From assembly GCA_005880175.1 (NCBI GenBank), contig VBJR01000379.1, positions 1-5,046 of the forward strand: a stretch of 5,046 bases of DNA, given 5' to 3'. Origin of the DNA: Chloroflexota bacterium. Its GTDB lineage: Bacteria > Chloroflexota > Dormibacteria > Dormibacterales > Dormibacteraceae. Position numbers and translations under genes: made by a program. Shown here in pieces: positions 1 through 4,979 of this stretch (positions within the stretch are counted from its first letter, which is position 1; each line of letters opens with the position of its first letter). The notes beneath the pieces are model-generated. The model was not told the origin of the DNA. It did no database searches and saw nothing but the letters and a program-made list of their open reading frames with translations.

Positions 1-1
1 G

Positions 2-115
2 AGCAGCGGCGGCCAGGCCACGAACGGCGGCCAGGCCACGAACGGCGGCCAGGCCACGAGCAGCGGCGGCCAGGCCACGAACGGCGGCCAGGCCACGAAC
101 GGCGGCCAACCCACC
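2..115 (+). repeat. In-frame tandem repeat, 18-bp unit within a 57-bp super-repeat
   Basis: The 15-base core GGCGGCCAGGCCACG starts at 8, 26, 44, 65 and 83, and a diverged copy begins at 101. Units are separated by AAC, or by AGCAGC at the super-repeat boundary. Positions 2-58 and 59-115 are two copies of a 57-bp block encoding SSGGQAT-NGGQAT-NGGQAT. The second copy diverges only in its last codons (CAA CCC ACC). All lengths are multiples of three, so copy-number change would keep the frame. The array runs off the left edge of the window. Confidence 0.9.
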
Positions 116-322
116 CCCGGCGACCGCGGTCAGCCCGCCGGCAATGAAGGCGGTCAGCCCGTCGGCAACGGCGGCGAGGCGGTGGCCGTGGCCCCGGTCC
201 CCGGCCAGGGCACGGCCACGCCCGAGCTGCCCAGCGGCGTCCTGCTGCTCCTCGGCCTGCTGCCCCTGCTCGGCGGCGGCCTGGTGCTCCGCCGCCGCCG
301 GGCCGCGTCAGCCGCGCGCTAG
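2..322 (+). CDS. C-terminal part of a repeat-rich, membrane-anchored surface protein (5' end outside window)
   Basis: Frame 2 is open from the window edge to TAG at 320-322 and gives 106 residues. No start codon is needed because the gene begins upstream. Residues 1-38 are tandem GGQAT(N/S) hexapeptides. Residues 39-73 are a degenerate Gly/Gln/Pro linker with further GGQP-type units. Then come PELPSG (74-79), a hydrophobic segment of about 17 residues (80-96) rich in Leu and Gly, and RRRR (97-100) before a short tail. Motif, helix and basic tail in this order form the tripartite layout of C-terminal wall or membrane sorting signals (LPXTG or PEP-CTERM type). The motif reads LPSG, so the Thr of LPXTG is missing. 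The low-complexity stretch would be an exposed stalk. Function of the missing N-terminal part is unknown. It could also be a simple tail-anchored protein. I am confident of the reading frame because repeat, helix and stop all agree, less so of surface sorting. Confidence 0.8.
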   Translation, partial: SSGGQATNGGQATNGGQATSSGGQATNGGQATNGGQPTPGDRGQPAGNEGGQPVGNGGEAVAVAPVPGQGTATPELPSGVLLLLGLLPLLGGGLVLRRRRAASAAR

Positions 323-338
323 ACTCGCCAGGGCGCTC

Positions 339-352
339 CGCAAACGTTTCCA
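339..352. promoter_or_regulatory. LacI/GalR-family operator (probable autoregulatory site)
   Basis: The bases CGCAAACGTTTCCA match the general LacI-family operator TGNAAACGTTTNCA with one mismatch (C for the first T). The core AAACGTTT at 342-349 is a perfect palindrome with the central CG step that LacI-family hinge helices use. The site lies about 50 bases ahead of the LacI-family gene and overlaps the -35 of its candidate promoter, which suggests repression of its own transcription. The operator pattern is family knowledge; autoregulation is inference. Confidence 0.65.
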
Positions 353-375
353 CCGCGGGCCCGGTGTGCAATCAT
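347..375 (+). promoter_or_regulatory. Candidate sigma-70-type promoter of the LacI-family gene
   Basis: TTTCCA (347-352, 4 of 6 bases of TTGACA) and AATCAT (370-375, 4 of 6 bases of TATAAT) are separated by 17 bases. A start of transcription near 382 would leave a leader of about 20 bases before GTG 402. Both boxes are weak. The main support is that the operator overlaps the -35 box. Confidence 0.35.
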
Positions 376-391
376 GCCGGTGCGTCCCCGC

Positions 392-396
392 AGGAG
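392..396 (+). promoter_or_regulatory. Ribosome binding site AGGAG deciding the LacI start
   Basis: AGGAG ends five bases before GTG 402, a workable Shine-Dalgarno spacing. The competing ATG 435 has only AGG (426-428) six bases ahead, and ATG 444 has no evident site. This favours GTG 402. Confidence 0.5.
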
Positions 397-401
397 TGAG
401 C

Positions 402-1490
402 GTGAAGCACAGCGCCAGCGATCCCAGGCCTCCGATGCCGACCATGAAGGACGTGGCGGCCCGGGCCGGCGTGGCCGTCTCGACGGTCTCCCGCATCCTC
501 AACGCGTCCGGCTACGGCAGCGCCGAGACCCGCAGCCGCGTCCTGGCCGCCTCCAGCGCGCTCGGCTACCTCCCCAGCCTGCGCGCCCGCGGCCTGCGCC
601 AGTCCCGCACCATGACCGTCGGCGTCGCCGTGCCCGACCTGGGCAACCCCGTGTTCCTGGATTACGTGCGCGGCGTCGAGCACACCGCCGGCCAGGCGGG
701 CTACGCCGTCACCATCTGCGACGGCCAGGCCTCGGTCGAGGTCCAGGGCCGCCAGTTCGGCCGCCTGCTCGCCGACCGGGTGGACGGCCTGGTCGTCATC
801 CCGCCCATCCTCGCGCTGGACGCGGTGGAGCCGTTCCTGCGCGCCGGCGTCCCGGTCGCGCCGCTGGCCGAGCTCGACGACCGGACGCGCGTGCGCATGC
901 ACGTGGACGCCACGCTGCCGGCCATGCTCGAGGCGCTGCGCCTCCTGCAGCACGGCGGCCACGAGCGGATCGCGTACGTGACGCGGCGGACGCCGATGCG
1001 CGAGGCGTCGCTCCTGAACTGGGTGGACGCCCGCGTGTACGGCCTGCGCAAGGTCGGGTTCGACTTCGAGGAGCGGTACATCCTGCGCGTGGACACGACC
1101 GACGACTGCCGGGCGGCCGTCCAGCGCCTGGAGGCGGCCGGCGAGGGCCCCACGGCGTACGTGGTCAGCCCGTACGGCCTGGCCCCGCGGCTGCTGGCCG
1201 CGATCTACGACAGCGGCCTCTCGATCCCGGCCGACGTCTCGTTCGTGTGCCACGGGGACTCGGACTGGGCCGTCGCGCACCGGCCGCCCCTCGCGGTCAT
1301 CCGCCGTGACTACTACGCGCAGGCCGCGTGGTGGACCCGCGAGCTGCTGGCCCGGGTGGAGGGCGACCCCCGCGCCGGGGGCCCGGTGCCCAACCTGCCG
1401 TACGAGTTCGTGGCCCGGGGCTCGATCGGCCCGGTGCGCCGGGCCGTCGAACGGCCCTCCGGCACCGACTTGACAACGCGGCGCCGATAG
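402..1490 (+). CDS. LacI/GalR-family transcriptional repressor
   Basis: From GTG 402 the product has 362 residues, usual for the family. The DNA-binding headpiece occupies about residues 14-60: TMKDVAARAGVAVSTVSRIL (14-33) is the classic helix-turn-helix. RARGLRQS (61-68) is the hinge-helix region with the Leu that enters the minor groove. Residues 72-345 form the periplasmic-binding-protein-like effector domain: TVGVAVPDLGNPVF opens the first lobe, GHERIAYV (186-193) the second, and EFVARGSIGP near 335-344 is the family's usual ending. The ligand cannot be read from sequence; sugars or nucleosides are typical. No transport or sugar-catabolic gene lies beside it in the window, so its regulon is open, although an upstream operator suggests autoregulation. 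An in-frame extension up to ATG 144 exists but runs through the preceding gene and has no family similarity. ATG 435 (351 residues) is the main alternative start. It is convergent with the dehydrogenase gene. Confidence 0.9.
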   Translation: MKHSASDPRPPMPTMKDVAARAGVAVSTVSRILNASGYGSAETRSRVLAASSALGYLPSLRARGLRQSRTMTVGVAVPDLGNPVFLDYVRGVEHTAGQAGYAVTICDGQASVEVQGRQFGRLLADRVDGLVVIPPILALDAVEPFLRAGVPVAPLAELDDRTRVRMHVDATLPAMLEALRLLQHGGHERIAYVTRRTPMREASLLNWVDARVYGLRKVGFDFEERYILRVDTTDDCRAAVQRLEAAGEGPTAYVVSPYGLAPRLLAAIYDSGLSIPADVSFVCHGDSDWAVAHRPPLAVIRRDYYAQAAWWTRELLARVEGDPRAGGPVPNLPYEFVARGSIGPVRRAVERPSGTDLTTRRR

Positions 1491-1493
1491 AGC

Positions 1494-2774
1494 TCAGCGG
1501 TCCAGCAGGCTGCGGGCGATCACGCGCAGGGCGAGGACCTCCTCGGTGCCCTCGAAGATGGACAGCACCCGCGCGTCCACGAAGTAGCGCGACACGTCAG
1601 TCTCCTCGCCGTAGCCCATCGCGCCGTGCAGCTGCACCGCGTCCCGCGTGACGGTCTCGGCGGCGCGCGAGGCGTGCAGCTTGGCCAGGGAGCTCTCCAT
1701 CAGCCCCTGGCCGCGGTCGAGCAGCCGGGCGGCGCGATAGCCGAGCTGCCGGGCCGCCGACACGCGCACGATCATCGAGCCCAGCATCGCGGCCGGCAGC
1801 TGGTGGTCCCCGACCGCCCGCCCGAAGACCCGGCGCTCGGCCGCGTACGCCAGCGCGTCCTCGAGCGCGGCCTGCATGACCCCGACGGCGCGGGCCGCGG
1901 TCTGGATCCGGCCGACCGCGAAGCCCTCCATCTGCAGGTAGAAGCCCCGGTCCAGCCACTCCTCGCCGCCGACCAGGCTCGACGCCGGCGCCCGGTAGCG
2001 GTCGAACGCCAGCTCGAACGTGTGCATGCCCCGATAGCCGATCGTCGGGATCGCGCGGCCGCGCAGGACGCCGCCTCCGGGCTGGCGGTGCTCGAACTCG
2101 TGGCCGCCGTACGCGGGCTTCTCCAGCACGAACACCGACTGGCCGCGGTGGCCGGCGTCGGAGGTCCGGCACAGCACCATCAGCAGCTCCGAGCGGCCGG
2201 CGAACGTGCACCACAGCTTGCTGCCCGTGATCTCCCAGTCGCCGTCCGGGCGGCGCGCCGCGCGGCAGGCGATCGACGCCACGTCGGAGCCGTGGTCCGG
2301 CTCGGTCACGGCCACCGCGACCAGCTGGTCGCCCGAGGCGATCGCCGGCAGCCACGCCCGCTTCTGGGTCTCGGTCCCGCCGCGCAGGAGCGCCCGGACC
2401 AGGATCTCGGGCCGGGTGATGAGGCTGCCGCCCGCCGCCAGCGAGGCTCGCGACAGCTCCTCGGTGGCGATGAGCATGGCGCGGTGGTCGGGCTCGTCCG
2501 ACCGGACGCCGCCGTACGCCTCCGGGATGGAGAGCCCGAACAGCCCGAGCGCGGCGGCGCCCTGGATGACCTCCTCGGGGACGTCCAGGTCGCCCCGGTG
2601 CACCGCCTGGGCGCGCGGCCGCAGCTCCCGCTGCGCGAACTCGCGCAGCGACGTGCGCAGCAGCCGGTGCTCGTCGCTCGCGCCGGCGTCCTCCAGCGGG
2701 TGGTGACCGGCGTGGATCGCGGCCAGGCGATCGGCGCCTGGCGGGCCAGGGGTTCGGCGGCGCGATCGGCCCAC
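1494..2774 (-). CDS. mcd: Acyl-CoA dehydrogenase, probably (2S)-methylsuccinyl-CoA dehydrogenase-like; 5' end frameshifted
   Basis: This is an FAD-dependent acyl-CoA dehydrogenase, numbered here from GTG 2774 (426 residues). The N-terminal helical domain covers about 32-150. The middle beta domain carries VTEPDHGSD (156-164) and WCTF (188-191), both flavin-contacting motifs. The C-terminal helical domain carries RRVFGRAVGDHQ (314-325) and QLHGAMGYGEE (381-391). FEGTEE (407-412) contains Glu408, at the place of the catalytic base that removes the alpha proton. GGSLITRPEIL, TIGYRGMH and SRYFVDARVLSIFEG closely resemble, from memory, methylsuccinyl-CoA dehydrogenase (Mcd), which makes mesaconyl-C1-CoA in the ethylmalonyl-CoA pathway and passes electrons to ETF. 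No ccr or other pathway gene is in the window, so another branched acyl-CoA remains possible. Residues 1-13 (Arg/Pro-rich) look non-native, and AGGA abuts the GTG at zero spacing, so 2774 is only the first start available in this frame. The true N-terminus seems to be at 2923 in another frame. Confidence 0.85.
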   Translation of the reverse strand: MGRSRRRTPGPPGADRLAAIHAGHHPLEDAGASDEHRLLRTSLREFAQRELRPRAQAVHRGDLDVPEEVIQGAAALGLFGLSIPEAYGGVRSDEPDHRAMLIATEELSRASLAAGGSLITRPEILVRALLRGGTETQKRAWLPAIASGDQLVAVAVTEPDHGSDVASIACRAARRPDGDWEITGSKLWCTFAGRSELLMVLCRTSDAGHRGQSVFVLEKPAYGGHEFEHRQPGGGVLRGRAIPTIGYRGMHTFELAFDRYRAPASSLVGGEEWLDRGFYLQMEGFAVGRIQTAARAVGVMQAALEDALAYAAERRVFGRAVGDHQLPAAMLGSMIVRVSAARQLGYRAARLLDRGQGLMESSLAKLHASRAAETVTRDAVQLHGAMGYGEETDVSRYFVDARVLSIFEGTEEVLALRVIARSLLDR

Positions 2775-2923
2775 TCCTGGCAGGCCCGGGCCGCCTCGGC
2801 GCGCGCCACCGCCCAGGCGAGGTGGTTGGCCGCGACCTGGTGCGCGTCCGGGCCGTCCTCGGCGACGAGCCGCGCTACCCCGGCGCGCAGGCCCTCGACC
2901 GCCTCGTCCAGCCGCTGTCCCAC
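2735..2923 (-). pseudogene. Out-of-frame N-terminal segment of the acyl-CoA dehydrogenase
   Basis: GTG 2923 opens a frame of 63 plausible codons (2735-2923). It gives a helical, Ala/Glu-rich segment with RLDEAVEGL, ANHLAWAVARAEA and ACQEWADRA, which resembles the extra N-terminal helical region of methylsuccinyl-CoA dehydrogenases (LAW followed by a WA motif). Beyond it the frame becomes Arg/Ser/Thr/Cys-rich and unlike a protein. The dehydrogenase frame becomes convincing exactly here, at ADRLAAIHAG. Adding one base anywhere in about 2735-2771, for example in the GGGG run at 2749-2752, joins the two into one protein of about 475 residues. The gap is therefore a real frameshift, a one-base sequencing error, or less likely a -1 recoding site. 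Start at 2923 fits a leaderless promoter at 2931-2958. An independent small protein is unlikely because the frame continues without a stop into the dehydrogenase. Confidence 0.6.
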
Positions 2924-2930
2924 GGCTCGG

Positions 2931-2958
2931 AGCGTAACCGAAGGCGGTACTGAGTCAT
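2931..2958 (-). promoter_or_regulatory. Candidate leaderless promoter of the dehydrogenase gene
   Basis: Read on the minus strand, TACGCT (2931-2936) fits the TANNNT -10 pattern and ends seven bases before GTG 2923. ATGACT (2953-2958, 4 of 6 bases of TTGACA) lies 16 bases further upstream. No Shine-Dalgarno sequence precedes the GTG, which agrees with transcription starting at or next to the start codon. The -35 box overlaps one arm of an inverted repeat (2949-2957). This supports 2923, not 2774, as the original start. Confidence 0.4.
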
Positions 2959-3096
2959 ATCTGGGTCACGCTTCACGGAACTCGACGAAAAGGCCCAAAT
3001 CGAGGAGAATTCGGCCGTCGCTTGACATATACTTGACGGGCAGCGCGAAACGGGTATAGTCACGCATTGGTCAACTGTGAGGCGATCTGACTCAGT
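2949..3096. repeat. Exact 9-bp inverted repeat pair flanking the divergent promoters
   Basis: ACTGAGTCA (2949-2957) and TGACTCAGT (3088-3096) are exact reverse complements, with 130 bases between them. The shared core TGASTCA is itself palindromic about its central base, so each arm could be a complete operator. The left arm overlaps the -35 of the minus-strand promoter. The right arm lies about 20 bases past the expected transcription start of the plus-strand promoter, where a bound repressor would block elongation. A second exact pair, CAACTGT (3072-3078) and ACAGTTG (3146-3152), lies inside the plus-strand leader. Regulatory meaning is inferred from position only. Confidence 0.45.
3033..3060 (+). 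promoter_or_regulatory. Strong sigma-70-type promoter of the small XRE gene
   Basis: TTGACG (3033-3038) and TATAGT (3055-3060) each match consensus at 5 of 6 bases and are separated by 16 bases. A perfect TTGACA lies 11 bases upstream (3022-3027) but is too far (27 bases) from TATAGT to pair with it. Transcription would begin near 3067 and leave an untranslated leader of about 105 bases before GTG 3172. This is the best promoter match in the window and lies in its most AT-rich stretch (about 50-55% GC over 2941-3060 by hand count). Confidence 0.65.
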
Positions 3097-3171
3097 GTCC
3101 AGCGGTCCACGACGAGGCGGAACAACCTGGGGCCACGCAGCTTCAACAGTTGCTGTCCATCGAAACAATGC

Positions 3172-3447
3172 GTGGTGGGGGTAAAGGGATTGGCACAGCT
3201 TGGTTACATCCACTCGTTGGAGGAGCCGATCGGGCAGAACCTCATACGGAGGCTGCGCAAAGAGCGGCGCATGTCTCAGGCCGAGGTAGCCCGCAGTGTC
3301 GGCCTCTCCCGGCAGTCGGTGAACGCGATCGAGAACGGCAAGTGTCAGCCGCGGCTGGTGGTGGCATACCGCCTGGCCAGGCTGTTCGGCCGTCCGATCG
3401 AGCACGTCTTCCAGCTCGAGGAGCTCGACCGCCTGGAGCTGGAGTAG
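3172..3447 (+). CDS. Small XRE/Cro-family helix-turn-helix DNA-binding protein
   Basis: From GTG 3172 there are 91 residues. Residues 24-80 are one HTH_3 domain: NLIRRLRKERRMSQAEVARS, then VGLSRQSVNAIENGK (43-57, containing the recognition helix and the conserved ENGK turn), then LARLFGRPIEHVF (68-80). This is the compact type found in small chromosomal XRE regulators that end shortly after an IE..F motif. There is no second domain, signal or membrane segment, so it probably acts as a dimeric DNA-binding protein in the cytoplasm. The start is uncertain: GTG 3172 and GTG 3175 lack a clear Shine-Dalgarno site, TTG 3190 has GGGGG (3177-3181) eight bases ahead, and TTG 3217 would give the 76-residue length more usual for the family. 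No toxin, nuclease or phage gene adjoins it, so an antitoxin or phage-repressor role is not supported. It may bind the inverted repeats in its own leader. Its codons are less GC-biased than those of its neighbours. Confidence 0.88.
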   Translation: MVGVKGLAQLGYIHSLEEPIGQNLIRRLRKERRMSQAEVARSVGLSRQSVNAIENGKCQPRLVVAYRLARLFGRPIEHVFQLEELDRLELE

Positions 3448-3551
3448 CGCGGACCGATCGACCCCGTCTCCACGTTCGCGGCGGCGGGTAGTGGCACCTC
3501 ACCGAGCCTCGTTCGGACAAGTGAATAGCGGAAGGCACTCGATTGCCGGCC

Positions 3552-3581
3552 GCTGGGAGGACGGACCGCACGCCGCCCAGC
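3552..3581. terminator. GC-rich hairpin between convergent genes, possible weak terminator
   Basis: GCTGGG (3552-3557) pairs with CCCAGC (3576-3581), and GG (3559-3560) with CC (3573-3574) across one A.G mismatch. It lies in the 164-base gap where the small XRE gene and the XRE-TPR gene converge, so it could serve either strand. There is no T tract on either side, so intrinsic termination is doubtful. I see nothing else in 3448-3611. Confidence 0.2.
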
Positions 3582-3611
3582 CGAGGTCCGATCAGCCGCC
3601 GGCGTCGAAGC

Positions 3612-4967
3612 CTACGCCCCGGACTGACTGAGGAGAGCGCCGCTCTCCCGCGACACCGCCGCCGGCGCGAGCGCCGCGGCCGCGATCCGCCAGTACCGGA
3701 TCGACTCTTCCAGCCGACCCCGGTCGTGCAGGTGCTCGGCGTACTCCATGGCGCATTCGCGGAGCCGCTCCAGCAGCTCCAACCGCTGCAGCAGCTCGAT
3801 GGCCGCCTCGTAGGAACGGTCGGCCGTCTCCTCGTCGCCCAGGCGCAGGCTCGCCCTCGCCAGCAGGCGCCGGGCGGCGGCCTCGGGATCCACCTCCCGC
3901 AGCCGGACGGCGACGTCGACCGCCTTCCGAAGATAGTCGATCGCCAGCCGCACCTGACCCCGGGCGAGGTACAGCTCGCCCAGGCTGTTGAGCACGTACG
4001 CGCGGCTGAGGCGCTCGAGGTGGTGCTCGTCGCAGAGGTCCAGCGCCCGGTGGAGGTGCGCGGCGGCGGCGTCCAGCTCGCCCTGGCGTAACAGGGCGTA
4101 GCCGAGGTTGTTCTCCGATCGGACGCGGGTCACGGGCGCGCCGTCCGCCGTGTAGAGCGCCGCGGCCCGCTCGGCCGAACGGAGGGCGGAGGCGAAGTTG
4201 CCCAGCCGCTCCTGCGCCGCGCTCAGGCCGTCGTGCAGGCGGGCCGCCTGGCGGAGATCGACGACGTCGCGGCTCGCCTCCAGGCCCATGGCGAAGAAGC
4301 GGGCGGCGCTCTGCCAGTCGTGCGCGCGCATGCTGACGCTGCCCAGCAGGTTGAGCGCGTTGACGTGCAGCGCCGGGTCGGGGGGCTCGAGCCGCTCGCA
4401 GCGGTCCAGCGCCTCGAGCCCACGCTGGAGCGTCCGCGGGTCCTGGACGAGGAACATCGCGGTGCTCTCCTGCACGAGCGTCTGGGCGACCATCCAGCCG
4501 TCGCCGATGCGCTCGAACAGTTGACGCGCGCGAGCCAGGTGCGGCAGCGCCGGCCCGCCGTCCCGCAGGCGGACGAGCGCGCGGCCGACGGCAAGCCGGA
4601 CGTCGGCCTCCAGGCCGGGCTCCAGGCGGTCGCGGAGCAACTCGTTGCCGGCGGCCACCGCGGCCGGGAGCTCGTCGCCGTCCACCAGGCTGAGCAGCTC
4701 GTCGCGGGCCTGGCGCTGCTCCTCGGACCCCTCGGGGGCCGCGAGGAAGTACGAGATCGGCTTGCCCGTCCGCTTGGCGATCAGCTGCAGGGTGCGCATC
4801 GACGGCCGCATCTTGCCCGTCTCGACGAGGTGGATCGCCGCCCGCGTGACCTGTCCCCCCGCCAGCTCCGTGAGGCTCAGGCCCTGCTCGAGACGCGCCC
4901 TGCGAACGGCCTCCGGCTTGACCGCGATTCCCCTGGCATGGCCACGCGCACCGGTAGAGCCGGGCAT
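3612..4967 (-). CDS. XRE-type HTH regulator with C-terminal TPR domain
   Basis: The 451-residue product begins at ATG 4967 and ends with TAG at 3612-3614. Residues 17-75 are an XRE helix-turn-helix: VRRARLEQGLSLTELAGG, then VTRAAIHLVETGKMRPS (40-56, recognition helix and turn), then LIAKRTGKPISYFL (62-75). Residues about 86-430 are helical pairs of roughly 36 residues typical of tetratricopeptide repeats, clearest at ALNLLGSVSMRAHDWQSAAR (204-223), NNLGYALLRQGELDAAAAHL (286-305), NSLGELYLARGQVRLAIDYL (327-346) and near 365-395. There is no membrane segment. This is the architecture of peptide-sensing RRNPP regulators (PlcR, NprR) but also of many uncharacterised XRE-TPR proteins in Chloroflexota and Actinomycetota. 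The ligand, possibly a peptide or protein partner, is unknown. No small secreted-peptide gene is visible downstream, which argues against a classical linked quorum-sensing pair here. No Shine-Dalgarno site precedes the ATG; a TANNNT box six bases upstream suggests a leaderless mRNA. No other in-frame start lies before the HTH. Confidence 0.9.
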   Translation of the reverse strand: MPGSTGARGHARGIAVKPEAVRRARLEQGLSLTELAGGQVTRAAIHLVETGKMRPSMRTLQLIAKRTGKPISYFLAAPEGSEEQRQARDELLSLVDGDELPAAVAAGNELLRDRLEPGLEADVRLAVGRALVRLRDGGPALPHLARARQLFERIGDGWMVAQTLVQESTAMFLVQDPRTLQRGLEALDRCERLEPPDPALHVNALNLLGSVSMRAHDWQSAARFFAMGLEASRDVVDLRQAARLHDGLSAAQERLGNFASALRSAERAAALYTADGAPVTRVRSENNLGYALLRQGELDAAAAHLHRALDLCDEHHLERLSRAYVLNSLGELYLARGQVRLAIDYLRKAVDVAVRLREVDPEAAARRLLARASLRLGDEETADRSYEAAIELLQRLELLERLRECAMEYAEHLHDRGRLEESIRYWRIAAAALAPAAVSRESGALLSQSGA

Positions 4968-4973
4968 GGACGA

Positions 4974-4979
4974 AGTGTA
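4974..4979 (-). promoter_or_regulatory. Candidate -10 box for leaderless transcription of the XRE-TPR gene
   Basis: On the minus strand TACACT fits TANNNT and ends six bases before ATG 4967, the spacing expected when the mRNA begins at the start codon. A -35 box is poor (CGCACA, 3 of 6 bases, 16 bases upstream). The absence of any purine-rich Shine-Dalgarno stretch is the second argument. From here to the window end I see no gene, only a short CTCAG-C-CTGAG palindrome (5026-5036). Confidence 0.4.

Noticed and set aside
2..115. CRISPR array
   Set aside because: The repeats are head-to-tail 18-bp units with 3-6 base separators, in frame and coding, with no spacers.
144..401. In-frame N-terminal extension of the LacI gene from ATG 144
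   Set aside because: It overlaps the 3' end of the surface-protein gene, reads as Arg/Ala/Pro/Cys-rich sequence without family similarity, and would put the DNA-binding domain some 100 residues in.
372..1280. Long open frames on both strands inside the LacI gene (for example 372-1280 minus, 374-1309 plus)
   Set aside because: They are Arg/Gly/Ala/His-rich translations typical of alternate frames in GC-rich DNA, and the LacI frame fully explains the region.
1626..3059. 477-codon open frame on plus opposite the dehydrogenase
   Set aside because: It is the antisense shadow of a gene with strong domain motifs, and its translation shows no recognisable domain.
3067..3090. Seven-codon leader ORF (TTG GTC AAC ... 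TGA) starting at the predicted transcription start
   Set aside because: It could be a leaderless leader peptide, but TTG starts are rare, the peptide shows no regulatory codon run, and it can easily be chance.
2875..3405. 176-codon open frame on minus across the divergent promoter region
   Set aside because: It runs across the plus-strand promoter and antisense to the XRE domain, with no family resemblance.
3172..3447. Toxin-antitoxin or phage-repressor module
   Set aside because: The XRE gene is alone on its strand, with no toxin-like, integrase or phage gene next to it.
3150..3491. 113-codon plus-strand frame overlapping the small XRE gene
   Set aside because: It overlaps the XRE domain in another frame, and its translation is Arg/Gly/Pro-rich without motifs.
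3543..4091. 182-codon plus-strand frame opposite the end of the XRE-TPR gene
   Set aside because: It is an antisense shadow of the TPR repeats, visible as repeated Gln/Leu strings.
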